A stretch of 64,000 bases of DNA from assembly GCA_009193035.1 (NCBI GenBank), contig SWDT01000023.1, positions 163,101 through 227,100 of the forward strand, written 5' to 3'. The first letter of the stretch is position 1; each line of letters starts with the position of its first letter. Positions 22,658-34,500 of the stretch are shown piece by piece. A model generated the notes under the pieces. It was not told the DNA's origin. It made no database searches and saw only the letters and a list, made by a program, of their open reading frames with translations. A program made the position numbers and the translations under genes. The stretch comes from Halicephalobus mephisto. Its lineage: Eukaryota; Nematoda; Chromadorea; Rhabditida; Panagrolaimidae.

Positions 22658-23937
22658 ATGAATAAATTTATTATTTTTTTCATTTTTTTTGGATTTGTCG
22701 ATGGATCGAGTCTGCCTCTGGTGGTTTTGCCCACGGCTATAAGATGGAACTCCGAGAACTCCCTGATAGTTACCCCGAGGGACTGGTCCTCGGGGGTCCT
22801 GGACATCAAAGTGGCGGTTTTCACTAAATATGGAAAAAATTCGAAAAAACAACTTTTTGCGGAATTTAGACAAGTTTCTGACACGGGAATTTCGCAAAAA
22901 TTTTTTTTCAACAGCTCTCACAAGCCAGATTCGTTCGATTACGAAATCCAGATTAACGTCACGAATCACGAACCTTACTCTACTACTCTCTTCGGAGGAC
23001 CCGATCTGAAGTTCATTACGGTAGAAACCGACAAAGGCCACTACAGTCCCGGACAGAAGGTCGACTTGAGGATTCTGCCCGTGACGGAGGAAGGAGACCT
23101 CTTCAAACTGCCCCTGAGGGCCTCTTTGGTCAACGTGCAAGGATTCAAAGTCGTCACTGATACCGTACAAGCCAAGAACAGGTTCATTCGGCATTCTTTC
23201 GAAATCCCCGAATTCGCCCAACCGGGTCCTTGGACGGTTACTGTAGACCCCCTGAATTCGACTCTTCCGTGGATGGCCGCGCAGACCAGGATTCTGGTTC
23301 AGGACTACAGTAAGGCTTTAATCTTCATGATTACTCTTCTAAAAACAAAAATCAATTCTAACAAAAACTAAAAAGAAAATATTTTCCGTTCGGGACCACT
23401 TTCATAAAGTTCAATTTTTATATTTTTAAACACGAAAATTTCGATCAAAATTACAGTATTTTTAATTATTTTTATATTTTTAGAAAATTCTCCATGATGT
23501 TAAATATATTTTTTTATAAAAAAAAATAAAAAAAACAAAATTTTTTATGAAATTTAAAAATATAAAAAAAAATTCCAATCAAAATTACAGTATTTTTAAT
23601 TATTTTTATATTTTTAGAAAATTCTTCATGATGTTAAATATATTTTTATATAAAAAAAAATAAAAAAAACAAAATTTTTTATGAAATTTAAAAACACGAA
23701 ATTCACCCAACGACTCCCGAACGGAAAATTTGATTTTTTTAAAAAATAATTTAAATTTTTTCATTCAAATTATTTTCAGCTCTTCCGAAATTCTTCGTTT
23801 CGATGCACGTGAAGGATTGTGAAGAATATCCGGATTGCGCAAAAGTGCACCTCCATGCGAAGTACCCCAATAGGGTCCCTGTCGCTGGATCCGCCGTCGT
23901 GGAATGTGGAAATAGATCGAGATTGACTGGTTTCGAG
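22658..23937 (+). CDS. Thioester-containing / alpha-2-macroglobulin-like protein, 5' exons
   Basis: Exon 1 (22658-23309) begins with a signal peptide (MNKFIIFFIFFGFVDGSS), followed by a macroglobulin-type MG1 domain. MG2 starts at the family hallmark VETDKGHYSPGQKVDLRILP. Exon 2 (23780-23937) joins in phase 1 and gives LPKFFVSMHVKD, the usual MG2/MG3 junction (family form LPKFEV). It runs on to VVECGNRSRLTGFE and stops at a GTTGGT donor in phase 0. The only in-phase continuation I find is exon 3 at 59,585 (LKNGFVSTKINV), which completes MG3. A TTTCAG acceptor at about 22,594 upstream of the ATG fits SL trans-splicing. Family members are secreted and act in opsonisation or as protease traps. 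Base composition of the exons is far less AT-rich than the introns. Confidence 0.88.
23310..23779 (+). other. TEP intron 1, with a direct duplication
   Basis: A 470-bp intron holding two nearly identical copies of about 125 bp, starting AATTACAGTATTTTTAATTA (about 23,450 and 23,585). Confidence 0.75.
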
Positions 23938-24076
23938 GTTGGTTTGGATTTTTTAAAAATGGGAAAATTTGTTTCGAAATTTTTATGACTCGTTTTTCCA
24001 TTTTCGAAAAAGGCGATATGGAAACAGAAACTGACAAATGACGTCATAGGACCCTTTGAGGACGGTAGATAGGTAA

Positions 24077-27000
24077 TCATTTGGGTTCGTAGGCGTAGAG
24101 GATGGGGTTGAGGACGGAATTGAGGACGATCAGGTCCTCGAGGAGGTTCGCTCCCCGTTCCGTCAGAAACACGTGGGTTTTTGTGTGCATGAATTTCGTG
24201 ACATTGAGAAGGTTGTACGGTAGCCACAGAATGAAGTGAGTTGTGACGATGGCGAGAGAGGTGACGAATATCCGAGATCTCAGTTGTCTTCGCCAAACAG
24301 GGGACCCTGAGGGTTCCTTGATTCCCAGGGGTCCGAAGTTGATGTGGGTGGTTTCGGCGTTCAAACAACAGGCCCGGACAGATCCACAGCAAACTGCTTT
24401 CCTTTTTTCGATGATTCTTTCACTAAAAACGCTTCCTCCGAGGAAACAATCCCAGTTCCGTCTGATTCTCGTCAAATAACTGACAATCACCGACGGTTTT
24501 TTCTGGATTATGGGTGTAGAAAGTCTAGATTCCGTCATACTGGTCATGTCCGTCAACTCCGTCAGTTCGGTGGTGCCGGAGTAGGAAAACTGGTAGTACT
24601 CCCCGGGGATGGTGTTCATCGAACTCGACAACAGCCTTTGTTCGCTGACGTTCGGGGTGCTCAGTCTGATAGTTGCATTCCTTCTGTAGGTGTCTGTGTT
24701 CATCGGGTGGAGGGTGTAATGGAGTACTCTCACGACGATCAGGAGATACGAGCTCAGCAAAGTCAAGAAAGGGATGAAGAACACCATTGCCTGGTGGCTC
24801 ATCTCGTACATGATGTGGGTCATGTCGAGGGCAGGGGAAGACTGCTCAAAGTAGTTTGCAATCTACAAAAATCGTTAAATTTATTAATTTTTTAAATTTT
24901 CTTTCTAAATTTTTTTTGACTTAATTATTCCCTCTCGCAAGTAACGTGTGGCTCTTTGGAGCTGTGGCCTAGTGGTCAAATCACCCGACTCCCGTCCGAG
25001 AGACGCGAGTTCGGGCCATTTCGCCCAATGAATAGAATTGACCAAATGACGAACAACACGGCCGGAAAACCCCCTGAAGTCCCCGGATGGAAGGGGGACG
25101 AGTACACGTGTAACAGGATTACGGATTATGAGATATGAGGGCAATTAACTTTTTAACGTCATCAAAATTAAAGCTCTCATTATCTCTTACAAATCATAAT
25201 TAGCACTAATTACGTACAAAAATTTGGAAATAATTGTGCAGTAATTTGTCAAAAAATATCGAAAAAATTAAATTTTAAAACTAATTTTTCTGATTGCAGT
25301 TACTATTTTGGGCTAACTTAGTCATCAAAAAGATTAGTCTAAAAACAAAAAAATTATTTTCACGAAATAAAAAGCAAAAGTCACAGGATAAAATATGCCT
25401 TAGGGAAAAATGCCATAGGAGAATAAAAGTTACAAAAGAAGAAATTCTTAAACGAGACAATGACGTAGGGGAATACATGTTATAAGGGAAGAAGTGCTTT
25501 AGAGTAGATAATGATGTAAGGAGATATGTGCCTTAAGGGGATTAAATGCCGCAGGGGGATATTTTAGAGTAAAAAATGACACAAAAATAAAGTGCCTTAA
25601 AGGGGATAAATATCACAGGAGAGGAAACGTTTTAAAGTACATGATGATGTAGGGAGATATGTGCCACAGGAAAGGAAATATCTTAGAGTAAACAATGACA
25701 TAAGGAAAAAGTGCCCTAAGGGGGCTAATTGCCGCAGGGGAAGGAGATATTTCAAAGTAGACAATGACATAAGGAAAAAATGCCTTAAGGGGGTTAATTG
25801 CCGCAGGGGAAGGAGATATTTCAAAATATACAATGACATAAGGAAAAAGTGCCCTAGGGGACCAAATGCTATAGGAGAGAAGATATTTTAAAATATACAA
25901 TGACATGAGAAAAAAGTGCCCTAAGGTAACTAAGTGTCACAAATGAAGGAATGTTTTAAAATTAGTAATATCTTGTAGAAAAAATATCCTAAGGGGACCG
26001 AATGCCACAAAGGAATAAATGTTTTAAAGTAGAAAATGTCGTAAACGCTGAATTACTGTGAAATTAAAAGTAACTAACCTGCCAAATCGTTGTGCATTGA
26101 GCTCCGTCGATGAGATTTACCGTTTCCCACACGTACAATTGAGGAATCGAGCACAAGGCAGCAAGAGTCCACGAAACCATCAGCATCCATCTGACTCTTC
26201 TTACAGAAGTTGCTCCTAAATTAATAAAAAAATTTAATTTTAAAAAAAAGTTTAATTATAAAAAAGTTTAATTTTTAAAAAAAGTTTAATTTTAAAAAAA
26301 AGTTTAATTTTAAAAATAATTTAATTTAAAAAAAAGTTTAATTTTAAAAAATTACCCTGAATATGACTGGTGTAAACAACTTTCAATCTGTCCAATCCAA
26401 TGGCCACAACCACGTTATTGTTCCAGTAGTAAGTAAATGCAGACAGAAATTTGTATATTTTGCATCCATAAACACCCCCGATTTCCCAGTTGAGGGTGTA
26501 GAGCCAGATGATCTTCCCTAAGGCATGTCCCAGGAGGATTGCGAAATCGGTCAAACAGAGGTGTTTTTTGAACAGGGTGAAGGACGACCGCTGATAGGGG
26601 CCAGTCAGGAAACTCGTAGATGCCGTCGGTGTCCTAAGTATTAAATAATTAATTAAAAATTAAGTAATTCAATGTTTTAAAAATGGCTTAAACATCATTC
26701 GTGTCAGGACCATCATATCAGTTTTTTAAATAGGTTTAAAAATGTTTATAAAAGTCACTGGTCCCACCACGAAAGATTCATAAAAATCATTAACATTCTT
26801 ATAACAGAAAAGCAAAATGAACATCATTCGTGTCGGGACCATCATATCAGTTCTTTTTTAATATGTTTAAAAATTTTTTAAAAAGTCACTGGTCCTGCCA
26901 CGAAAGATTCTTAAAAACCATCAATTTTATAACAGAAAAGCAAAATGAACATTATTCGTGTCAGGACCATCATATCAGTTCTTTTTTAACATGTTTAAAA

Positions 27001-28979
27001 ATGTTTAAAAAAGTCACTGATCCCACCACGAAAGATTCTTAAAAATCATCAGTGATTTCGTCAATAGGAAAAAGAACCTATTTTCGTGTTGGGACCGCTA
27101 CTTAAAATCCCTCTTCAAAAAAGCTAAATAATATTGTTGATCCCGCTATAGAAGTTACTTAAAGATCAACAACAATTTCGTAAGCGAAAAACGGATTAAG
27201 GATTGTTCGTGGTGGGATTACTACACGAAAGTTATAAAAAATAACAATCAAGGAAGTTACTAAAGGACATTCATCCCGGCAAAATGACATTTAAAAGATT
27301 ATTAACGAAGCTTATAGTCGTAAAAAAAGGAATTAAATATTATTCATTTCAAGACTATTATTTAAGATTTGTCCTTGGAAAATGAACAAAAACCCGGAAA
27401 TTAGAGGTTTCTGGTCCCAACACGAATGATGTTTAAAAAGTCGTTAACAAAAAAATTAAATATTATTCATGTCGAAATTATTATTTAAGATTTGTCCTTG
27501 GAAAATGAACAAAAAACCGGAAATTAGAGGTTTTTAGTCCCAACACGAATGATGTTTAAGAAGTCGTTAACAACATTTTTAACAAAAAAATTAAATATTA
27601 TTCATGTCGAAATTATTATTTAAGATTTGTCCTTGGAAAATGAACAAAAAACCGGAAATTAGAGGTTTTTGGTCCCGACACGAATGATGTTCAAAGGATC
27701 ATTAAGAAAGTTGTTAACAAAAAAAAATTAAGCATCAATCGTGTCAGGACCAGTAGTTGGAATATTCATTCGAAAAATAAAGTAAAAATTGTTAAAGATT
27801 TTTGGTCCCGACACGAATGATGTTCAAAGGATCATTAACAAAGTTGTTAATAAAAAATTAAACATCATTCACGTCATTATCATTATTTTAAATTTTTTCG
27901 CAGAAAAGGAAGAAAAAAGGAGCAAATAAACCATTTGTAGTCGTGACAGGAATAATCTTTAAAGAGTCAACAACCAAGTTCGTAATTCAAAAAAATATCT
28001 TTCGTGTCAGGACCATTATTTGGTAAATTCCTTCAAAAAAAAACTTATTAAATGTAAAATCTGGTCCCGACACGAATAATTTTCAAAAAGTAATTGATTA
28101 TAATCTGAGTCAAAAAATTTAATATCTTTCTTGTCAGGACCATTATTTGGTAAATTTCTTTAGAAAAAAGTAAAAAACATATTAAATGTAAAATCTGGTC
28201 CCGACACGAATAATTCTCAAAAAGTAATTGATTATAATCTAAGTCGAAGAAATTTAATATCTTTCGTGTCAGGACCATTATTTAAATTAAATTCTTAAGG
28301 AATGAAAATAAAAAATTCATTGAATTGGCAAACGTTCCCATAACGAACAATTTTTGATTTTTTTCAAATTTAGTTCCTAATTTTTAAAATCACGAACAGA
28401 GCTGTCGATTTCAAACAAACTCGAGTTTCAAAATTAAAAAGTAAATTTGAATAAAATTAGTTTTATTCGAGAATTTCAAATTAATTCGAATTTAAAAATT
28501 GAGAATTTTGAATTAATTCAAATTTCAATTTTCGAATTCGAATTAACTCAAAATCGATGGATTAAAATTAAATTCGAACTAGTTAAATTAGAAAATTAAG
28601 AATTTCGAAAATTGAAAATTTTGGAAATCAAAAATTTCGAAAATTGAGAATTTTGAAAATAAAAAAATTCGGAAATCAAAAATTTGAAAAATTAAGAATT
28701 TCGAAAATTGAGAATTTTGGAAATAAAAAATTTTGGTAATCAAAAATTTGAAAAATTCGAAAATTAAGAATTTTGGAAACTGGACAGCTCTGGTCGTGAG
28801 GCGAGGACTTACTTGGGCTGTCTCATCAGCTGGATAAAAACACCCGTATTAAGGATGAGACCAAGAATGAAGATAATACTTAAGGCAACGATCTCGACGT
28901 AATCCTCTGGTTTTCGTTCTACAGTACCGTTGATGAATACCATGGACTGGTTGGACACCGTCGTTTCGAACGAAGTCAT
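24077..28979 (-). CDS. Peptide GPCR, GnRH/AKH-receptor-like (455 aa)
   Basis: Four exons join cleanly: 28813-28979, 26356-26633, 26079-26215, 24077-24862. Exon 1: short extracellular N terminus with N-glycosylation sites (NQS, NGT) and TM1 (IVALSIIFILGLILNTGVFI). Exon 2: TM2 and TM3, with Cys of the extracellular disulfide (GCKIYKF) and LDRLKVVYTSHI in place of the DRY motif. Exon 3: TM4 (SWTLAALCSIPQLYVWETV). Exon 4: TM5, a long third intracellular loop of about 130 aa rich in Ser/Thr, TM6 (THFILWLPYNLLNV) and TM7 (NSVLNPILYAYE), then a very short tail. The pattern WLPYN...NPILY and the DRL variant recall nematode GnRH/AKH/vasopressin-type receptors; the ligand is unknown. It couples a peptide signal at the plasma membrane to G proteins. 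It is nested antisense in the TEP intron, with its stop only 139 bp from TEP exon 2. Confidence 0.88.
24957..25140 (+). mobile_element. tRNA-derived SINE in GPCR intron 3
   Basis: A GC-rich island of about 180 bp. It has a perfect A box (TGGCCTAGTGG, 24,965-24,975) and a degenerate B box (GAGTTCGGGCC, 25,007-25,017) at tRNA spacing, followed by a non-tRNA body. The tRNA-like arms do not pair well enough for a working tRNA. It differs in sequence from the SINE at 4969-5326, so it belongs to another family. No clear target-site duplication seen. Confidence 0.65.
25380..26045. repeat. Tandem repeat of about 70 bp in GPCR intron 3
   Basis: About nine units with AATGACATAAGGAAAAAGTG, CCYTAAGGGG, GCCGCAGGGGAAGGAGATAT and TTYAAAGTA. 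The best-conserved copies are at 25,680-25,900. The open frames on both strands are repeat artefacts. Confidence 0.85.
26690..28300. repeat. Alternating-orientation array with CATTCGTGTCGGGACCA in GPCR intron 1
   Basis: At least 14 occurrences of ATTCGTGTCRGGACCA or its complement TGGTCCCGACACGAAT, typically alternating in orientation every 50-110 bp. Neighbouring cores can therefore pair as stem-loops. Longer direct units also exist, for example the 120-160-bp copies with TTTAAGATTTGTCCTTGGAA at 27,360, 27,480 and 27,610. Confidence 0.85.
28380..28800. repeat. Degenerate GAATTTCGAAAATTGA repeats
   Basis: Short degenerate units of about 20-24 bp (AAAATTGAGAATTTTGGAAA and variants), immediately upstream in coordinate of GPCR exon 1, inside its first intron. 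Confidence 0.65.
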
Positions 28980-31556
28980 TGTTCAAAACTGAAAATCGAA
29001 AAAATAAAATTTACTCGAAATTTCGAGGACGAAAAAGAGCGGTTCCTTGATGAAGTTCTTTTTCCTCGACTGTTTCGTCGTCGAAAAAGGTTAATGAGTC
29101 CAGATAAAGGGGATTAATAAACAATTATTCGCGTCAGGGATCTTCGACAAACCCACGGGCACTTTTCCTGTTTGTCATCAAATTATTCTTTTCCGTATAG
29201 ATTTTACTGAAGTTAACAAAGAATAGCCTGAGGCAATGAAGACAGGTGAAAAAATTACATTTTTACCCGAGTCACGCCAGGGGGAAATAATTGTATTATT
29301 TCAAAAGTCATGAGAAACGGCAAACCGGACTAATCTTTGGATTTTTGAAAAAACTCATTTTTGCAGACCTTGGCCAATGGGATATCCTTCTATGACGGAT
29401 TTACTTCAAGACAAACGTGTTCCTAATCGTGGCAGGAAACGAGAAAATATAAATCACAAAATCCTATACTAGTCTAAAAGTTAACCGACTTTTGACGAAG
29501 ATTTTTGCTTTCGCTTGTTTTTAAGCGAAGTCGCCGAAAGTTTACTCGAAAATAAGCGAAGTCGCCAAAATATTGCTTAAAAATAAGCGAAGTCGCCGAA
29601 ATTTTACTTGAAAATAAGCGAAGTCGCTAAAATTACTAATATTTCGTGACGAAGATGAATTATATATTTTTTGTCAGATTATGGTTTTCAAGTTTTAATA
29701 ATTTAGAAACATCTATTGCGTGAAATCTTAGGTGTTTGCCTCAGGGCTCGATCGATAGAATAGGTTTTAATAATAAATTTATCTCATTAAATATCTTCTT
29801 AGTAATCGTAGGAAAACGAAAAATTACTTAAGTCACGAATTTCCGAAAATTTTCGCTTATATGTCGAGCAACTTTCGGCGAAAACTCCGAAATTCGCTTA
29901 AAAATAAGCGAACTCTTTAGAGTCACTAGGAAATTCGTAACAGTTTAGTTTATATTTTCTGATAAATAATTTTTCACAACTTCAGTAACTTAGAAACATC
30001 TGCTGCGCAAATTTACATAGTATATATTTCCCCTTAGAGCTCAGTGAATGAAATAATTTTTCGTAATAAACTTATCTTATAAAAGAAAGCTCCTAATTGT
30101 GACAGGAAACGGAAGCAATTTGAATCATAAAATCCCTCAGTAATCTTTGGTTGGAAATTAAGCGACTTTTGACAACAATTTTAAGTTGCGCTTGAGGAAT
30201 AAGCGAAATCGCCAAAAATGTCGCTTAAAAATGAGCGAAGTCGCCGAAAATGTCGCTTAAAAATGAGCGAAGTCGCCAAAAATGTCATTTCAAAATAAGC
30301 GAAGTCGCCAAAAATGAGCGAAGTCACTAAAATGTCGCTTAAGAAATGAGCGAAGTCGCCAAAAATGAGCGAAGTCGCTAAAATGTCGCTTAAGAAATAA
30401 GCGAAGTCGCCAAAAATGTCATTTCAAAATAAGCGAAGTCGCCAAAAATGAGCGAAGTCACTAAAATGTCGCTTAAGAAATAAGCGAAGTCACTAAAATG
30501 TCGCTTGAGAAATAAGCGAAGTCGCTAAAATGTCATTTCAAAATAAGCGAAGTCACTAAAATGCCGCTTAAGAAATAAGCGAAATTGTCGAAATTACTAA
30601 ACATTTCGTAATGGAAGTGTATTTTGTGCTTCGTAGCAAACTGTTTCGTGAATTTTAATAACTTAGAAACATCTGTTGCACAATGTTGGCACAATCTAAT
30701 TTCCTGAGACTTAATTGACAAATTGGTTTTTCATAATACATTTAGCATACGGTAAAAAATCCATAAAAAACAACAGACATTGAGAAAACTAATTCGAATC
30801 ACAAAAATTCTACTTTGATTTTCGCTTAAAAATTTCGCGATTTTTAACAAATCTTTTTTTTTTTGAGAATTTGTATTTGAACGATATGATTTGTAATTCC
30901 TGAAAGATTATTCATTCAATTTGTAATTAATTAAAAATATTTTTTAAACAAGTTGACGTAATTTTTTTTTCGTTAAACCCTGATTGATGAAGTGCTCTTT
31001 CGTGATGTATTTATCTTAAAATTACGTGTTTCCAATAATATCGCAAAATAAAAAATTGAAATGACAATCTTCGCTTGAATGTTAAGCGACGTTCGGCGAA
31101 AACTTCGAAATTCGCTTAAAAATAAACGAAATCGTTAAAATTTTACTCGAAAATAAGCGAAGTCGCTAAAATTACTAATATTTCGTGACGAAGATGAATT
31201 ATATATTTTTTGTCAGATTACGGTTTTCAAGTTTTAATAATTCAGAAACATCTATTGCGTGAAATCTTAGGTGTTTGCCTCAGGGCTCGATCGATAGAAT
31301 AGATTTTAATAATAAATTTACTTCATTAAATATCTTCTTAGTAATCGTAGGAAAACGAAAAATTACTTTAGTCACGAATTTCCGAAAACTTTCGCTTAAA
31401 TGTCGAGCGACTTTCGGCGAAAACTCCGAAATTCGCTTAAAAATAAGCGAACTCGTCATAATTGTTAGTTTTCGTGGCGAGAATTGTTCCGACTTCTTAG
31501 ACAGCTTTTTTTATTGCGGGATGAGTTATTAAAAATGAATTAAAAACTCACAATGA
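28980..31556. repeat. Diverged tandem repeats with GCGAAGTCGC, between the two GPCR genes
   Basis: From about 29,500 to 31,470, long units share GAAACATCTATTGCGTGAAA, CTCAGGGCTCGATCGATAGA and TTCGCTTAAAAATAAGCGAA. The copies at 29,640-29,850 and 31,180-31,400 are almost identical. In the middle (30,180-30,600) the array becomes a dense run of AAGCGAAGTCGCYAAAAATG. 28,980-29,480 is less repetitive and probably the promoter side of the first GPCR gene. Confidence 0.8.
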
Positions 31557-34500
31557 TTAGTATTTCGAAAGAGATTCTCCAAAGCCATAGAGAAACGGAT
31601 TTACGAGGGCAATCAGAAACTGCATGTCTTCGAAGATGTTCATATGGTTCCGCATCCTCGTATGGGCGTCTTCACTCACGAATCTCAACAAAGATATAAA
31701 GTTGTACGGTAACCAGAATATGATATGAGTTACAACAACGAGCAAAGTTGTCTTGAAGACCCGACTTCTGAGTTGCCGTCTCCAGGCGGGCTGTCGCGGA
31801 ACCGCACTTGTCAATTCCCTTATTTGTCCTGTAACGGTTATTTTCAAAGATGAATCACTTTTTTATCTCCATTTAATTCTTCCGATGATGCAAGTAAGTC
31901 GTAAAACATAAATGAAAATTACATCATCGGATGAGCACAAAAATACGATTTTAATAAATAACTTCAATTTTAAAATTTTATATTTTCTACTGTAATTACG
32001 TGACTTTTTTGTTACTTTTATATATTAAAACAAATTTATTTTTCAATGTTAAAAAAAAGGGAGTTGACGAAAAAGTCCGGATTTTAGTGGATTTCGTAAA
32101 TCCCCCGAAAGTAAGCAAAGTCAAAAATCCAAAGATTACGGTTTACGTATACTATTTTGATTGAAATTCCAGGGGCCATTCTTAAATCCTCCAAAATCTG
32201 GCTTCTGATTTAAAATTGTTTTTAAAATATTTGTCATCAACGATAATCCCGGATTTATTTTGGAGGATTTTCGAGGGGGTTTCGGGATTGAATGATGCAT
32301 GTACAGCTTTGACTTTTTTATTTACAAAGTTCTCAAATCCGGTGAACAAGTACATGGTCGAAAAATTTCTGAATTTTGAAATAAAATTTACGTAGGAAAT
32401 TCTCGAGACGGAACAATCTAAGAAGACCTAAGGTCTCTGTCGGAAAGAAAACTAGACTAGGGAACACCTGAGGAAATGGCCTGAATCTTAGGGAACTTGG
32501 GATACTGTAGGACATAAGAAAACTCTAGATTGTATTGTGTGTTAAAACTTGGTATGTGGATGTTGGAACAGAAAACTAGATTAAAAAGCAAGGACTCGAA
32601 GCGATAAGTTGAATCTTAGGGGACTTGGGATACTGTAGGACATAAAAAAACTCTAGATTATATTATATATTGAAACTTGTTATGTGGATGTTGGAACAGA
32701 AAACTAGATTAAAAAGCAAGGACTCGAAGCGATGGCCTGAATCTTAGGGAACTTGGGATACTGTAGGACATAAGAAAACTCTAGATTGTACTGTGTGGTA
32801 GGATACATAAAAATTACATCTGCTTTACTATTCTAGTAAGATCGTAAATATATTCCTATTTTCTATCCTAGCTGTTTCAAAAACGAAATTTTTCATATAT
32901 AAATAATTCAAATGCAAATTTTAGAAGACATTCAGAAATCTGATTTAAAAATAGTTTTAAAATACTTTTAATATGAACGAAATTCAAAATTAGACTTGTT
33001 TAGGAAAGTTCGAAAAATGAAGAAATCCATGTTATCCACTGGATATACTGATTTCATTTTATCCACTGGATATACTGATTTCATGTTATCCATTGGATAT
33101 ACCGATTTCATTTTATTTATTGGATATACCGACTTCATTTTATCCATTGGATATACCGACTTCATTTTATCCATTGGATATACTGATTTCATTTTATCCA
33201 CATGTGGGTGTTTTGGATTTGGAAAATACTCAGTCAAAAGGTCTTTGAAGTTTTCTACTACATTTACTTTGTAAATCCTTTTGAAAAGTAATAATAGAGA
33301 ATATAGGGTCTTGAAAATTGTAACTTGAGTGTATTCTGTATATTAAAACTGCTTTTGTTTGCTTATCAGTTTCTTTATGGATTTCCTAGACTTGACAAAT
33401 AAGTACTTATAAGCTTCCAAGATTCTTAAGTTTACTCTGGAAATTCCTCGAAATAAATAGATTCTAGGAAATGCAAGATCTTAAAAGTTGCAACTTGTGT
33501 CTGGTTCATATATGAGAATTAATTTTTTCCATTTCCTTATATATCTTCTTCTGGACTTAATACAATATGTAATCTGAATTATCAGAATCTGTACATCAAA
33601 CCTACGTCGAAAATTCCTCGAAATAAATGGATTTTAGAAGATATAAGATTCTTAAAAGTTGCAACTTGTGTCTGCTTCATATATGAGATTTTTTCTATTT
33701 CCTTATATATCTTCTTCTAGACTTTATAGAATATGCAATCTGAGTAATCAGAACCTGTACACCAAACTTACATCAAAAATTTCTCGAAATAAATAGATTT
33801 TAGAAGATATATGATTCTTAAAAGTTGCAACTTGTGTCTACCGTATAGATCTAAGAACTCCTTATTTTTTCTGTTTCTATATGGACTTCCTTCTAGGCCT
33901 AATAGTATATTCAATCTAAACTCTTAGAATCCTTGCACCAAATCTGTTCCGGAAATTCTTAAAGATAAACCGATTTTAGAAGATATAAGATTCTTAAAAA
34001 TTGCAACTTATGTCTACTGTATAGATCTATGAACTTCTTAGTTTCTCCATCTTTTTATAAATTTGTAGACCTAGTAGGGTATCGAATCCATACTCCTGGA
34101 ATCCTTATACTAAATCTGCTCCGGAAATTCATTAAAATAAAACAATCATAGAAGATATAGGATTTTTAAAAATTACAATTTATGCCTACCATATATCTAT
34201 GAACTTTCCAGTTTCTCTATTTTTTATAAATCTCTAGACCTAGTAAGGTATCTAGTCTAAACCGTCAGAATCTGTACAATAAATTTACATTGAAAATTCT
34301 TCGGAATTATTCGACTTTAGAAGATATAGGATTTTTAAAAATTACAATTTATGCCTACCATATATCTATGAACTTTCCAGTTTCTCTATTTAAAAAAAAA
34401 TTTCTTTCTAGACCTAATAATGTATTGAATCTAAATTCTCAGAATCTACACTAAATATATACTGAAAATTCATTAAAATAAAACAATTTCAGAAGATGTC

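Noticed and set aside
24957..25030. A functional tRNA gene
   Set aside because: A box is perfect but the B box is degenerate and the stems do not pair well; a SINE head fits better.
33000..33240. Repetitive KMKSVYPMD-type peptide
   Set aside because: Product of a 27-bp minisatellite, open on both strands because the unit is a multiple of three.
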